The notes below the pieces were generated by a model. The model was not told the origin of the DNA and did not search any database. It saw nothing but the letters and a program-made list of their open reading frames with translations. Positions 42,930-53,805 of a stretch of 64,000 bases of DNA are shown piece after piece. The stretch comes from Mytilisepta virgata (taxonomy: Eukaryota; Mollusca; Bivalvia; Mytilida; Mytilidae). The stretch is from assembly GCA_028015205.1 (NCBI GenBank), contig CM051511.1:38589204-38653203 (forward strand). Direction: 5' to 3'. A program made the position numbers and the translations under genes. Positions within the stretch are counted from its first letter, which is position 1. Every line of letters starts with the position of its first letter.

Positions 42930-43890
42930 TGGTAATAGTCTAGTCAATCTAGCAGAAATTTTACCCTAACCTGAAAGTAATTGCAACAGAAGATTTTTAA
43001 GTTTTAATCTTTAGCATTATACCCCAAATATACACAGAAAAAAGTTCAACAAAATCTAATTTGAGGAAGACTAAAAAATCACGATTTAAAAATTCCTATG
43101 GAGGTTTGCATTGAAAATGGGAGATAACTCTGCAAAAAAGGCAGAAATATCAATAAAAATTGATACAAAATTATAACTTTACGGCTTCTATTCTGCAGAA
43201 TGTATTGATTCTTGATATTCTAGCCGTCTTTAGAGTATAACAAACAACTCTAAAGGTGTTTTCATATGTTTTATCAAGCTACAACTTAGATTTCGTAATG
43301 CACTAGTTGACCATTTATTAAATTTTTCAACATGTTAAGGTAAAGAATCTCAAATTTAATAAAAATGATTAAGCATATATTCTTCTCTTTGTGGTTTAAA
43401 GTTTCTTTAAACATCGTAGATGCTGAACAAATATAATTTACAGATATAAACAATACCAAATCTTCACATTATTTTTTCAAAATGGTCACAAAGCCACAAA
43501 TTTGCAATTTCTTTAATGAAAAATGTGCAAAAAAAAATAAAAATACCCATAACACTTCGGTTTTGTACATTTCATGAGCAGAAGATTATGTAATATAGTC
43601 AAATACGAACTTATAACCCCATCAAAGTATCATACTTTACATGAATTTTAAGAAAATCAACCAAAAACTGACAAAAAAGGCTAATTTTTGCAGAGTTATC
43701 TCCCCTTTCCAATGTTAATTTCCATAGGGAATTAAAAATGCTGATTTTGAGTTTTCCTCATGTTAGATTTAATGGGACTTTTTTCTGTGTATATTTGGGG
43801 CTTAATGCTATAGATTAGAACTAAAACATTTTCTGTTGCAATTAGTTTGAGGTTAAAACTTAGTTTGACTGGACTATAATAGTATGATAA
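42930..43890. mobile_element. Inverted-repeat element (~950 bp, ~200-bp arms)
   Basis: Left end TAATAGTCTAGTCAATCTAG to GGGAGATAACTCTGCAAAAA (about 42,933-43,140) is inverted at TTTTTGCAGAGTTATCTCCC to TAGTTTGACTGGACTATAAT (about 43,687-43,880). Shared inner blocks include ATATACACAGAAAAAAGT against ACTTTTTTCTGTGTATAT. Interior is AT-rich without ORF. A non-autonomous DNA transposon; family not named. Confidence 0.8.
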
Positions 43891-44465
43891 TTAGTATATA
43901 TTATTCATTAACCAAGATTGTCAAACAAATTCAAACATTTATTTCTGCTTTTGATTGGGAAAGAAATTCTTTGTTGGCCCTATAGCCCCTGCAAGTCTAT
44001 AATATCATCTTATAACTGGAGCGAAAATGGTTTTCAGTTTTAGTAAGTCAATAAACAATATTTAGATATGAATAAAACTAATTCACGAAAGAATATATTC
44101 TTCAGATTTTGTATTTCGAAAAAAAAAATCCTAGATCAGAATACGCATGCGTTGATTCAGTCATTTATCTAGAATTTAATGCCGTTTGCAATCGAAAAAG
44201 GTAGGCTAATTAGGAGGATTTGAAATTGTTCTCTTCCTGAGATGATAGGAATCTATTCTCCTCTTTGACAGTTCATATCATTTCAAGTTCATTACTTTGT
44301 AAATACGCTGAAAAGATTGGATTGATTTATACTTTTAGTTCAGTCATACTCTAACATCACGTAACAAATAATTCAAACGAGGTGTTTTTTTTTTTAGTTT
44401 TTAGTCTCGGTTTCCAAGCATTTGGAAAATCAGTGACATGCTTAGTTATATTACACATTTTACAA

Positions 44466-44810
44466 GAATGTTAATTGATTGACCGTTACAGTGTTCCAAG
44501 ATGATGTTGGACCTGTTCCCACTATCGAAAAATTTCATGTGCTCTACCAATTAGTGACTACCACCGCATTGACTTTGTTGATCTTAACGAAGGGCCGTAT
44601 ATGGAGTAGGAACTGCATATCCTTCCGGAGCACCCGGTTCACTGCTGGTTTTAATAGGAGTTCGTATTGTTCACTGTTTTTAGTTTTCAGTGTGCATTTG
44701 TTTTGCTTGTGGTTGTTCATTTGTCTTCCCGGTTAAGTCTAATGGATTGCGGTTTTTTTTTTTTTTTTTTTTTTTTTGGTTTGCTCCTTAAGTATATTTG
44801 TCCTCTTTCA
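44466..44810 (+). repeat. Dispersed repeat R1, 5'-truncated retroelement end
   Basis: Starts inside the coding end (ATTGATTGACCGTTACAGTG, encoding LIDRYSVP), then GCATTGACTTTGTTGATCTT, CATATCCTTCCGGAGCACCC, GGAGTTCGTATTGTTCACTG, and a T25 run at 44,754. Ends at AAGTATATTTGTCC. Confidence 0.75.
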
Positions 44811-45836
44811 GGGAGCCATTTATGTTTTAGGATAGGTTCTGTCATATTAACAAAATCCAACAGATAAACATGTACTGCCTTATTTCATTTACCAAATTTT
44901 AAACTTATTATGACTTAAACTATTACAACGAATTTATTTTAAGGAGTTTAAGGAGAAAATACACAAACTCAGTTAAACGAGAGGAAGGGTTTTTGTATAC
45001 TATGTATAAAAATCATAATTGTCCCAACATTTACTTTATGGTCTAGGATTTGCAATTTATCGAAAACGTTTAGAGAATTTTCACATTCCAAAACCAATTA
45101 ACGACAGTATTTGTCATGATAAATTTGCTGCACTTGTTAATCACCATTTATGCGTGTAACAGAGCAAACCGTTTAGTGGTGGAATAATTGCTAGAGACAG
45201 ACATGAAACGAAATTTGTATGGAGTTTTATGTTATTGGGGTAATCAGTACATGCTATGGAAATTTCGTGATATACAAGACATTTAACCCGCGAGAGCGCG
45301 GGAAAATAAGCATTTTTTTGTGGTGGCCATGTTGACTATAAAAAGTTGTTGCGGCCATGTCATTCATGGAACAGTGACTCAATATGGATGTTGTAGCAGG
45401 CTTTCCATAAACTTTCCTGTCAATTAGGTGGTATCAACTGATAGTTTCATGTCTATATATGCTGTAGTATTCCAGAAATGGATGTTAATGCAAACTTTAA
45501 CCAGAGTCAATGAAGCGTGAAATGTAGGTCAACGTGACCCAATTGTCATATGGCTGTTCGTTACTACCGAAGATGTATCCACTGATGAAGTAGATTGTAT
45601 GCCACGTAGAATTACCAAAATGGACCTTAAGGTTCCATCAAAGTCAAAATCTATGACGAAAACACAACCACATAAATTGTCAATATTTTTATTGTTACAA
45701 TTAATTCTGAACTGGAACTTGATGAAAAGCTTTCATTAAATACACATTTCATAATGCATTACATTTTTCCTTCAGAATAAATATGAAAATGAAATTGTAG
45801 ATGTAACCATTTCCTTAGTGACGGATGAATTTTTCA
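44811..45836. other. AT-rich non-coding stretch
   Basis: CCCGCGAGAGCGCGGG (~45,287) is a GC-rich palindrome like the tips of the hairpin elements. TGGTGGCCATGTTG and TTGCGGCCATGTC follow. No coding evidence. Confidence 0.4.
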
Positions 45837-46005
45837 AAAGATGCCATGAGTTAGGTAGAGCATATGTTTAGAAAATAATTGTTCCAATTGTTCCATTGTC
45901 ATCATGGGCAGGGCATGCGAAAAGATGCCATGAGTTAGGTAGAGCATATGTTTGGAAAATAATTGTTCCAATTGTTCCATTGTCATCATGGGCAGGGCAT
46001 GCGAT
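45837..46005. repeat. 84-bp tandem duplication, nearly identical copies
   Basis: ATGCCATGAGTTAGGTAGAG starts at 45,841 and 45,925; only one difference (TTTAGAAAA / TTTGGAAAA) is visible across the copies. Recent duplication. Confidence 0.9.
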
Positions 46006-46801
46006 GCTTAATTTCACAAATATATCCAATAATCAGACGATAAAAGCATTTTTAGTGTGTGGATGCGTGTGCTGACCATGTTTATATTTATCAAAGATGT
46101 CCGAGATAAATTTCGTCATTAATGATAAAGATGACCATTTGTTAAAAATAGTTTTATCTAGGACTTACAGGGAATGGTATGGTAGAGATATATTTAGACA
46201 GGCCACATGACAAATAATGTAATAATATATAGATAATTGTTGGTTTAATCACTTTGTGCAATGTAAACATCCGAGCAATCCAAAATAAAAAAAAAGCAAC
46301 TACGTTAGGAATTCCTCTGAACTTTACCTTACTTCTTCATATAATCTTGAAAGTTCATAGCCTTTACAGTTAGGAGAAATTGCGTTATTGTAGAAAAACA
46401 ATCCTGAATACATGAGGCGGAAACATCCCATTCGAAGGAGAATGTTTTTAATTAGTTTTATTCTTCTTCCGTAATTTCAAACAGAAATACATTTAAAATA
46501 TGTGCATACTTGTTTATTTAAATCAATGTGTTAAAATGATTACATTCGAGAACCTTCTAAGGGATATGTTGGGAGAATTCATATAGGAAAAGTGCATACA
46601 AATTCCATTTGCACATAAACAAAACTGCAGTTGAAATTTATAAATGCAGATTGTCAAATCCGATAATAACCTTTATAATCTGAACCATACATCGTTTATT
46701 TTGAACCACGCGTTTTGCCGCCTATTCGGCTAATTCGTAAATTTAGTATTATAGATAGTTTCACTGAAAACGATGGGTTAATCTAAATAATCTCTTCCTA
46801 C
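46006..46801. other. AT-rich non-coding stretch
   Basis: Nothing recognised. Confidence 0.4.
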
Positions 46802-47442
46802 TGTTACGCCAAAAATCACCTTTGAATTGTAGCCAACAAAAGACACAAACCAATAATAAAATTTAACAAGATTTATTATACACAAGTTTACAAGAAATAT
46901 CATACAAATTGAAATGTCAACTTAACTGTTAAAATATATGTGTCCGATCCTTTTGACTTTTCTTCATCCGGAATTCTTCTTGTCACTGTTGCGGGAATCC
47001 AAACAGAATATTATGTCCAATAAGGCACAACCTAGTATGATGTAGTAAACGTGAATAAGTGTGTCAATCCATCATCTGAGAACACAAGAATGTTAAAGTC
47101 TGATCTGAAAGTCTAACTTTAGTGTCCATTTGTCACGGAAATCTCTAGTCTGTAGAAGGGAAACTCGTAGAAACCGTAGAACGGAAACTTCTAGAATACG
47201 GTAGAATTTTGAATTACACATCGTATATTATGATCATTCCAGAATTATTATGTAAGTCAAATAGAAAGTTCTAATCATTCAATCAGTACCTATTATTGTT
47301 CCAGTGATTTCTAAACTGCACAGTTATAACATTATTTAGTAAACAACTATAAGTATTATGTAAGCATATTATACATGTTATAAGGCCACACAAAACAAAT
47401 TAGGCCAAGATAAATAAATATAGTAATTACAATATCATAACA
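46802..47442 (-). mobile_element. Possible solo LTR
   Basis: A 641-bp segment starting TGTTACGCCAAAAATCACC and ending AATATCATAACA, i.e. TGTTA...TAACA termini. On the minus strand it would end GGTGATTTTTGGCGTAACA with AATAAA ~60 bp before that, an arrangement typical of Gypsy-type LTRs. No matching 5-bp target duplication and no internal gag-pol region are seen. Confidence 0.3.
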
Positions 47443-47599
47443 ATACATAAATTTAATATTTTTTTCAGATGATCACAAACTTCTTCGCTGCTTAAAATCA
47501 ACTATCAGAAGTACATAGTATATACTGGCCGTTACGACATGTACGAAGTTTCTATTTCACGTATGAGACTAGATATCTTCAGTTAGATTTCATGTCGTT

Positions 47600-47960
47600 C
47601 TGGAATTTAAACCTCACCGGACCTGACACCTCACCAGACTTGATACTTCACTGGCAATGTGACGGGTGCCGTCAACGGAGCAGGACATGCTTACCCTTCT
47701 TGAGCACCCGATGTCACATTCAGGTTTTAGTGGGAATTCATTACAAGTGCGTTAGTTTCTGTGCTGTCTTGTTTTATTTTTGTTCAGTTTGTTCTATGTT
47801 TTTTATTCTTTATTTATGCATGTATCCTTGTGTCGTTTGTTTCTTTTGTTCCATACTCATGAATTTGTCTTTGCCTTGGATTTCAAATTTATGGAATTTT
47901 CCCACTGTTTTGTCGCTTCAGTATTCTTTTGATGATATTTTAAGCAATAAAGCTGCAAAA
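47600..47960 (+). repeat. R1-like variant with tail block
   Basis: GACGGGTGCCGTCAACGGAG, CATGCTTACCCTTCTTGAGC, then TTCTTTTGTTCCATACTCAT, TTGTCTTTGCCTTGGATTTC and ACTGTTTTGTCGCTTCAGTA. A 123-codon frame is incidental. Confidence 0.65.
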
Positions 47961-48919
47961 TAAAATTTCACAATCTTCATTGAAACTTTCCACTGCATAA
48001 AACATCTGTCTGTTTAACCAGTTCAAAATAAATTCTGAAACTACTAAAATCAGTAAGCATTTTGTTAAAGAAAAATGCTATTATTAAAATGTCATTTTCT
48101 CTTTGAACCGATTTCTTCAACTGGCTCTAGATTATATACTTTTCTCCCAAGGACTATTTTTGTGATTTTAATTAAAATCCCATCTTTTCGTTTACGTATA
48201 AATCTATTATATTTGTAAGCCGATCTACAGCGGTTTCACTGTCTGTTTGTATAATTTTTTTTGTCGTTGGCAACGCATCAAAATGGTTTTGTCCGTCTGC
48301 AGCTGACAAGAAAAAAAATGTTTAGAAGTAAAATCAAAGTCAGGAAGCGGCTTCAACGAAAATGAATCTGCTTCATTCAATAATGATTATCGATTAATGC
48401 AGAAAATTTCGTTTCTTTCTTGGGTAAGTATAGTCAACGAAAATTAATCATCAAAGAAATATAACCGTTTAGTTAATCAGTATTTGTTAAATTTGGAATC
48501 GACGAAATTTTATCCGAACGAAATCCTTAAAAAATTGTTTGAAGTCTAGGTTGTAAATTACAACATTAAATGTGACTTTTATTGATGTATCATAGGGTCA
48601 AAAAAGGGTTTAGATTTAATAAAGCAAGATAATCTGAAAGGGATAATGAATTCCCTTTGTAAATTTAACGCCTATAGATGTATATAGGATTTTCTCCTAT
48701 TCCTGACCTGTTTAATCGGTGGGATAAAAATACATAATATCTTTAACCACTTCCCGGTGATTAAATTTCTACGTTGGAATTACCGCCCTTTTTTCTACAG
48801 TTATTAGAACGATAAATAAGAGAAATCCCGAAAATGACGTGTAAACAAACTACATAGCAACGACATTTTCTTGAAGTTTTTGTCGAAAATCATAGGAGAA
48901 ACAGATTCTCCTTCAATTT
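47961..48919. other. AT-rich non-coding stretch
   Basis: Splice-like sites at ~48,302 and ~48,423 enclose no open frame. Nothing else recognised. Confidence 0.4.
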
Positions 48920-49048
48920 ACTCGTGAGTTATGGAATTTCTCAACCCTCAATAGTTAAATTTTAGATTTTAACACGCTCGCTAAAGGCTCGCGTGTTGAA
49001 AATCGAAAATTTAACTGTCTCGGGTGGAGAAATTCCATAACCCACTCG
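48920..49048. repeat. Hairpin element (about 55-bp arms)
   Basis: CGTGAGTTATGGAATTTCTC to TTTTAACACGCTCG pairs with CTCGCGTGTTGAAAA to GAGAAATTCCATAACCCACT; tip GCTCGCTAAAGGCTCGC. Confidence 0.8.
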
Positions 49049-49128
49049 TACCTGATTATATACATGTATTATTAAATGATATACATGTATGTAATAAGGT
49101 ATTTAGCAAACATTCCTACCGTGGCACA

Positions 49129-49130
<2 letters not shown>

Positions 49131-49177
<47 letters not shown>
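49131..49177. repeat. Poly-A run (47 bp)
   Basis: Uninterrupted A tract following GTGGCACACT; could be a retroposon tail, but no body is recognised upstream. Confidence 0.9.
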
Positions 49178-49178
<1 letters not shown>

Positions 49179-50355
49179 AGTGGTAAAAATGATAAAGTGG
49201 CAAATACTACTATGTTTCATTTCTTTGAAATGTACAATCAAATTGAATATTCATGAAAACTGAAAATAACATAGAAATGACGAGCTTCGTCAAATTTAAA
49301 ATAGATGCATGTAAACAGAAATACAAATAAATTCATAAAAGTCTGATTGATATGGAAATTTACAACTGTTGTTTGTAAATCGGTTTAAAAATTTTACCCT
49401 AATTTTTTTGTCTGTCAATCTTAGAACTTAATCTATTGTGATATCCTACAAAGTGGCAATTACATGGACAATGTAGGTGGTACAATAAAAAGATAAGGGA
49501 GAATGCACAATTTATATCAATGGGCACATTTATGGCCTTTTCATTTGAAAATGTTTACGCAATATCTATTTTTGTAAATTGACATGATTCATATTTACAG
49601 TTAACCAGATTTTTGTTTTTAAATTTGTTTGATAAACATTTTGTGCCTGTTCATATATTTTTTACCGTAATATACATGTACCATTTACGTGCGAGGACAA
49701 ATTCATTGGATTCATTATAAGCGGAATAACAACAATATAAGTTCGTTATACGTAAAATAGATGTATAATTACGATTTCTTTAGATGTAGTCTTTAATTAA
49801 TGAATTCCATTATAAAGGAAATGGAAGAAAACAAACCATTCTTTCTATCTATTTTCTGATTATGACGATGGCAGTAAATTATTATGATTTTCTCCTATTG
49901 ACTGTGATATTAGTATATTCATTTTTGTCCACAAAAGAAAAAAGAATAATGAAATAAAACACAAATGTTAGTGTCCAAACCATAAGTCTTAATCATCTTC
50001 TTGACAAAAAATCTAATTATGTGTTATGTTGCTGAACAATATTCGTTATAACCAGCTTCAGACAAAATATTTCCTATAGGGAAGACCAGAAACAGGTTGG
50101 AAATGCTCGGTGAACCTGGAATTCTACCTGTTTCTAAGGCTCGTACAAATCAATTCTATATTTTCCGACAATGTACATATATCTATATGTATCATACAAC
50201 ATCTTTTCTACGGTTACAGTGCAAGGTGATAAAAACAGAACATTATTTATATATCTATATATTTTTTAATAATTATTTTAAGATAATTAAAATTAATATC
50301 CAAATCAACATTAATACAAGTATTGGATAAAATTCTTAAAAGTATATGTAGTATA
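49178..50355. other. AT-rich non-coding stretch
   Basis: Only the echo of 41.5 kb at ~50,125-50,195. Nothing else recognised. Confidence 0.4.
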
Positions 50356-51238
50356 AGGGGATCGTTCAAGTCGGATTTGACGTAGTGGTGAGTGGTGGTG
50401 TCATCACCGGAAATGACGTCACCGGAAGTCAACTGAACGTAAATGACATACCAGGAAGTGATATCACCATAAATAGTTTTTGCGCATGCTCAATCGGAAG
50501 TTGAATCCCTAAGTAAAAGGGAGGTTTTTTCGCCGTTTTTTTAAACTTGAAGTGGAAGAGATATAATTTTTGGGTCATTTCAAGAGTCGTTCTATAAATC
50601 TAGTATTCTGAGTGGGTTGCCTCCCCTTTACCCGCGCTTTTCTTTGGTCTTTCCTTGGGCTGTATCAGAATAAAGGCCTGCTTCAAGGTGTTTAGGCTCG
50701 GACCAATCAAAAGAATATGCATGATCGGAAGCTTATTTTTTTATTGAATTATTTCCCCTTTTTCCGCGCTTTTCTTTAGGTATGGTCTTTGAGGTTCCCA
50801 TGTCTTTCGATAGACCTAAAGTCCCTCTTCGAGCTGTATAGTCTTGAACCTTTCACCATGATGTCAATTTCCAACAGGTTTTCCTGAAATTTATTATCTC
50901 CCACTTTTCGACGCTTTTTAGATCAGGGTTAAATCTAGGCGCTTTTTAAATCAGGGTTAAATCCGGCTTTTTGGTGGTAAAGTATAGGGTTTTGAACTCT
51001 TAATGAAGTCTATAAGGTTAAACCTGTCACTGCATGATGGGGTTATCTTCACCTTTTCCTGTGTTCTTTATTTCGCTCTTTTCTGTTTTCTTGGCCTTTC
51101 AATGGTAAGGATGTCTTGCTAGAGTCTATAAGCATTGATTCTGTTGGTTCGTGGCTTCTCTTGCTATTCACAGCTCAAGTCTTTACTCATACTGCTCATC
51201 GCTGTTCAGTTCTATACTCACGTGCTCATTTCTTTTTT

Positions 51239-51286
<48 letters not shown>

Positions 51287-51480
51287 CTGCTGCTGCTGTT
51301 ACTGCTGCTAGGAGAGGTCGATTTCTATTATTCAAAGATTGTATCTATTCGAGAGCACCCTTATATCCAGGTCATTTTGTATTTGTCCAGGCTTATGACT
51401 GTCTATTATAAGATAGGTTGCATTAACCTTCGCAAATTTTTTAGGCCAATTTGCATTTCTCCAGGCTTGTGACTGGCTAC
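50356..51480 (+). mobile_element. Foldback-family element FB-2 (left portion)
   Basis: Begins GGGGATCGTTCAAGTCGGAT like FB-1, then AAATGACGTCACCGGAAGTC (CRE + ETS), TTGCGCATGCTCAATCGGAAG (NRF1-like) and CGCCG before a T-run. Next come about four pyrimidine-rich subrepeats (CCCCTTTTTCCGCGCTTTTC types at ~50,620, 50,748, 50,895, 51,050), a short array (CATACTGCTCATCGCTGTTC), a T42 run at 51,241-51,282, CTG repeats, and the central module (TTCAAAGATTGTATCTATTC, ATATCCAGGTCATTT, CCAGGCTTATGACTG) shared in reverse with FB-1 14,640-14,760. No matching right terminus is found. Confidence 0.7.
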
Positions 51481-51797
51481 CATGAAATAAGCCGCATTAA
51501 CCCTCCCCCATTTTTGTTTTTCATTTTTTCTCTTTTTTTTTGTTCTTTTATTCTTTTTTTCTCCATTCTTAGATTAGACAGAGTCATTGCCGTCTTCATG
51601 TTAGTGGGTCGTAGTCGCTCAGTACACGGTTAAGCTAATATTTTCTTTTTCGACGGCGTATTCCAATGATTCTTTTAAGTCATAGTCGTCTCCTCTCAAT
51701 CGTTTACCAGTCGTCCTAAACTTTTATGTCTTGCTGCCAAAACACCTAACCGAGGTAATTCTATGTCTTTTTTTCTCTGTAGGATTCAAACACGTCT
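51481..51797. other. Pyrimidine-rich stretch right of FB-2
   Basis: Probably still repeat sequence (duplicated CTCCAGGCTTGTGACTGGC). No frame recognised. Confidence 0.4.
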
Positions 51798-52105
51798 CTA
51801 ATATGCTGCCCAGCGTGCCTTGTCATCATCCGTTCCGCCCTCGACTACTCGACTAGTTCGTTTACTTTCTGTTTGTACCCTGCATGATGTACTTTTAAAT
51901 ATTCTGTTCATAATGACGTCCCATTGAGACTGTCCGAATTTCTTATTCTTTGGACCCTCGTTGTGTGTCTGATGTTGATTCAGATTAATTGTACTCTGTT
52001 GACTGGTATCCACATATGTTACAGGTATACATTTATTAAGAATCCTTTACTTCTCGAGATTCGATGTTCGAATGATCTGCATTCGTTTTGGAGGTGCTTT
52101 TATTT
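51798..52105 (-). pseudogene. C2H2 zinc-finger coding fragment, minus-strand copy
   Basis: On the minus strand the order is HRISRSKG (just left of 52,070), a finger start VYTCNICGYQS (C-x2-C at 52,012-52,023), a frameshift, then NLNQHQTHNEGPKNKKFG and about 50 more open codons ending KARWAAY and TAG at 51,798. The finger has lost its spacing through the frameshift. The tail after the finger is seen only in this copy. The same sequence upstream of the finger lies at 55.2 kb in plus orientation. Source gene unknown. Confidence 0.5.
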
Positions 52106-52264
52106 GCTACTGGTTTCTCCGTCAAAGAACATGCACATGCATCCATGAAATCGAAAACGCCCCTCGCTTATTTATTGGATCCTACTGTATATTCCATACC
52201 TGTGGATCTTTCTAACCGCAAAGCAAAACCAGAAAGAAAAAGGAAAATACTTCCAACCAAGGTC
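52106..52264 (+). other. Open frame between inverted zinc-finger fragments
   Basis: Part of a plus-strand frame (about 52,088-52,321) with LAYLLDPTVYSIPVDLSNRK and a basic KPERKRKILPTKVKR run that looks like a nuclear localisation signal. It sits between two inverted zinc-finger fragments, so it may be another piece of the same source protein. No start with good context. Confidence 0.25.
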
Positions 52265-52375
52265 AAGAGAACCATCGAATTTCGAGAAGTAAAGGTGTCT
52301 TTAAAAAGTGTATACCTGTGAAATATCTGGTTACCATTCCCAGTGAAACTTCTACCTAGTGCGTCACAAAAAGAA
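52265..52375 (+). pseudogene. C2H2 zinc-finger fragment, decayed plus-strand copy
   Basis: Matches 55,209-55,325. The finger reads YTCEISGYHSQ, stop, NFYLVRHKKNTYG: second Cys changed to Ser, last His to Tyr, and one stop. Followed by the CTG/array block at 52,440 just as the 55.2-kb copy is. Confidence 0.6.
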
Positions 52376-52439
52376 TACATACGGTATAGAAGAAGATTCA
52401 ACGAAATACTGTGAATCATTTTGTTTTTTTTTTTGCGGC

Positions 52440-53800
52440 TACTACTAGTGGTCACTGCTCTTTGCTGCTTAGATTGCTCTTTCCTACTTATCGTTGCTCA
52501 AGATGCTGCTCTTTGCTGCTCATGGCTATATTTACGTGCTCATTTTGTATTTGGCGTTGTTGTTACTATTGCTGCTGCTGATCGGGGTGATAGATGGTAA
52601 TCATTCTTCTGTTTACTAGGCTGATCAGTCTAGCAGCTCATACATATCATACAACTTCAACCCTAACCCTGACACTTATCATAACCATAACCCTTACCCT
52701 AACACTAACACTAACCGTAACTCACACCCCAATTCTAACTCTAACCCTAACTCACACCCTAATTCTAACCCTAACCGTAACCATAATTCAAACCTGCTTC
52801 AAAGTCTAGCCCTATGCTGGATTGGGTAGTACTATCGTTAGGGTTAGAGGAAGGGTTACAAATAGGGTTTGAATTAGGATAAGGGTTAGGGTCAGGGTTA
52901 GAAAAGGGTAAGGATTAGAGTTGGTTAAAGGGTAAGAATTAGGGTTAGACTTAGAGTAAGGGTTAGTGTTATGGTTTTGCATGGTTAGGGTAAGGGTGAG
53001 GGTTATGTTAGGATAAGGGTTAGTGTTATGGTTAAGGTTAGGATTATGGTTAGGGTTAGAGTAAGGGTTAGATTAAGGGTTAGGGTTAGGGTAATGTTAG
53101 AGTTAGGGCTAGTGTAAGGGTTACAGTTAGAGTTAAGGTTAGGATAATGGTTAGTGTTAGGGTAAAGGTTAAGGTTAGGATTAAGGTAAGGTCTAGGATT
53201 AGGGTAAGGCTTGGAGTAAGTGTAAGGGTTAGAGTAAGGGTTATGGTAAGATTTAGAGTTAGTGTTAGAGTATTGGTTAGGGTTATGGTAAGAGTTAGGG
53301 TTAGAGTATTGGTTAGTGTTAGGGTAAGGGTTAAAGTAAGAGTTAGAGTTAGGGTTAAAGTTAGGGCTATGGTAAGGGTTAGGTTTAAAGCTCGAGAAAT
53401 GACTACCATAAGTATGAGATCTCCACGTCGAGCTGCTAGACTGATCAGCCTAGTAAACAGAAGAATGGTGACCATCGATCGCCCCGATCAGCAGCAGCAA
53501 AAACTAGAAATGAGCACGCGAGTATAGTTATGAGCAATAAAGAGCAGCGATGAGCAACAAAAAAGCAGCGTCTTTAGCAGCAATAAATAGGAAAAAGCAA
53601 TCTGAGCAGCAAAGAGCTGCGACCACTAGTAGCGGCATCAGCAGCAGCAACGAACAGCGACTAGCAACAAAAAACGAAATGAGCACATGAGTGGTCATAT
53701 CTAACAAGGAGCAGGGATGAACAGTGAAGATTGGCGTCTTAGGTAGCGATTAGCAGTAAAGTGCACCGTCTTGAGCAGTGATGAGTAGCGAGGAGCAGTT
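52440..53800. repeat. Large imperfect palindrome with telomere-like core
   Basis: The left arm (CTGCTCTTTGCTGC arrays, then TGCTGCTGATCGGGGTGATA, CATTCTTCTGTTTACTAGGC, TGATCAGTCTAGCAGCTC; 52,440-52,650) is inverted at 53,430-53,640 (GAGCTGCTAGACTGATCAGC, CTAGTAAACAGAAGAATGG, CGCCCCGATCAGCAGCAGC). Array sequence continues to ~53,800 (GAAATGAGCAC, as in FB-1). The arms are foldback-family sequence. Between them lie degenerate telomere-like repeats that themselves switch strand in the centre. Confidence 0.8.
52660..53395. repeat. Degenerate telomere-like repeats in two orientations
   Basis: 52,660-52,800 is built of CCCTAA-like units (CTAACCCTAA, CATAACCCTTACCCTAACAC); from ~52,835 to 53,395 it is TTAGGG-like (GGGTTAGGGTAAGGGTTAG). 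Bivalve telomeres are TTAGGG repeats. Order CCCTAA then TTAGGG is back-to-back, opposite to that left by end-to-end chromosome fusion. Long frames across it come from the six-base period. Confidence 0.85.
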
Positions 53801-53805
53801 TGAGG

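Noticed and set aside
48303..48423. Exon between CTGCAG and TTGG|GTAAGTATAG
   Set aside because: All three frames contain stops.
52660..53395. Scar of an ancient chromosome end-to-end fusion
   Set aside because: Orientation is CCCTAA then TTAGGG, the reverse of a fusion, and the repeats sit inside a TE-derived palindrome.
53086..53527. Two opposed frames of ~125 codons (Thr/Leu and Arg/Val repeats)
   Set aside because: Translation of telomere-like hexamers with no stops; no coding evidence.
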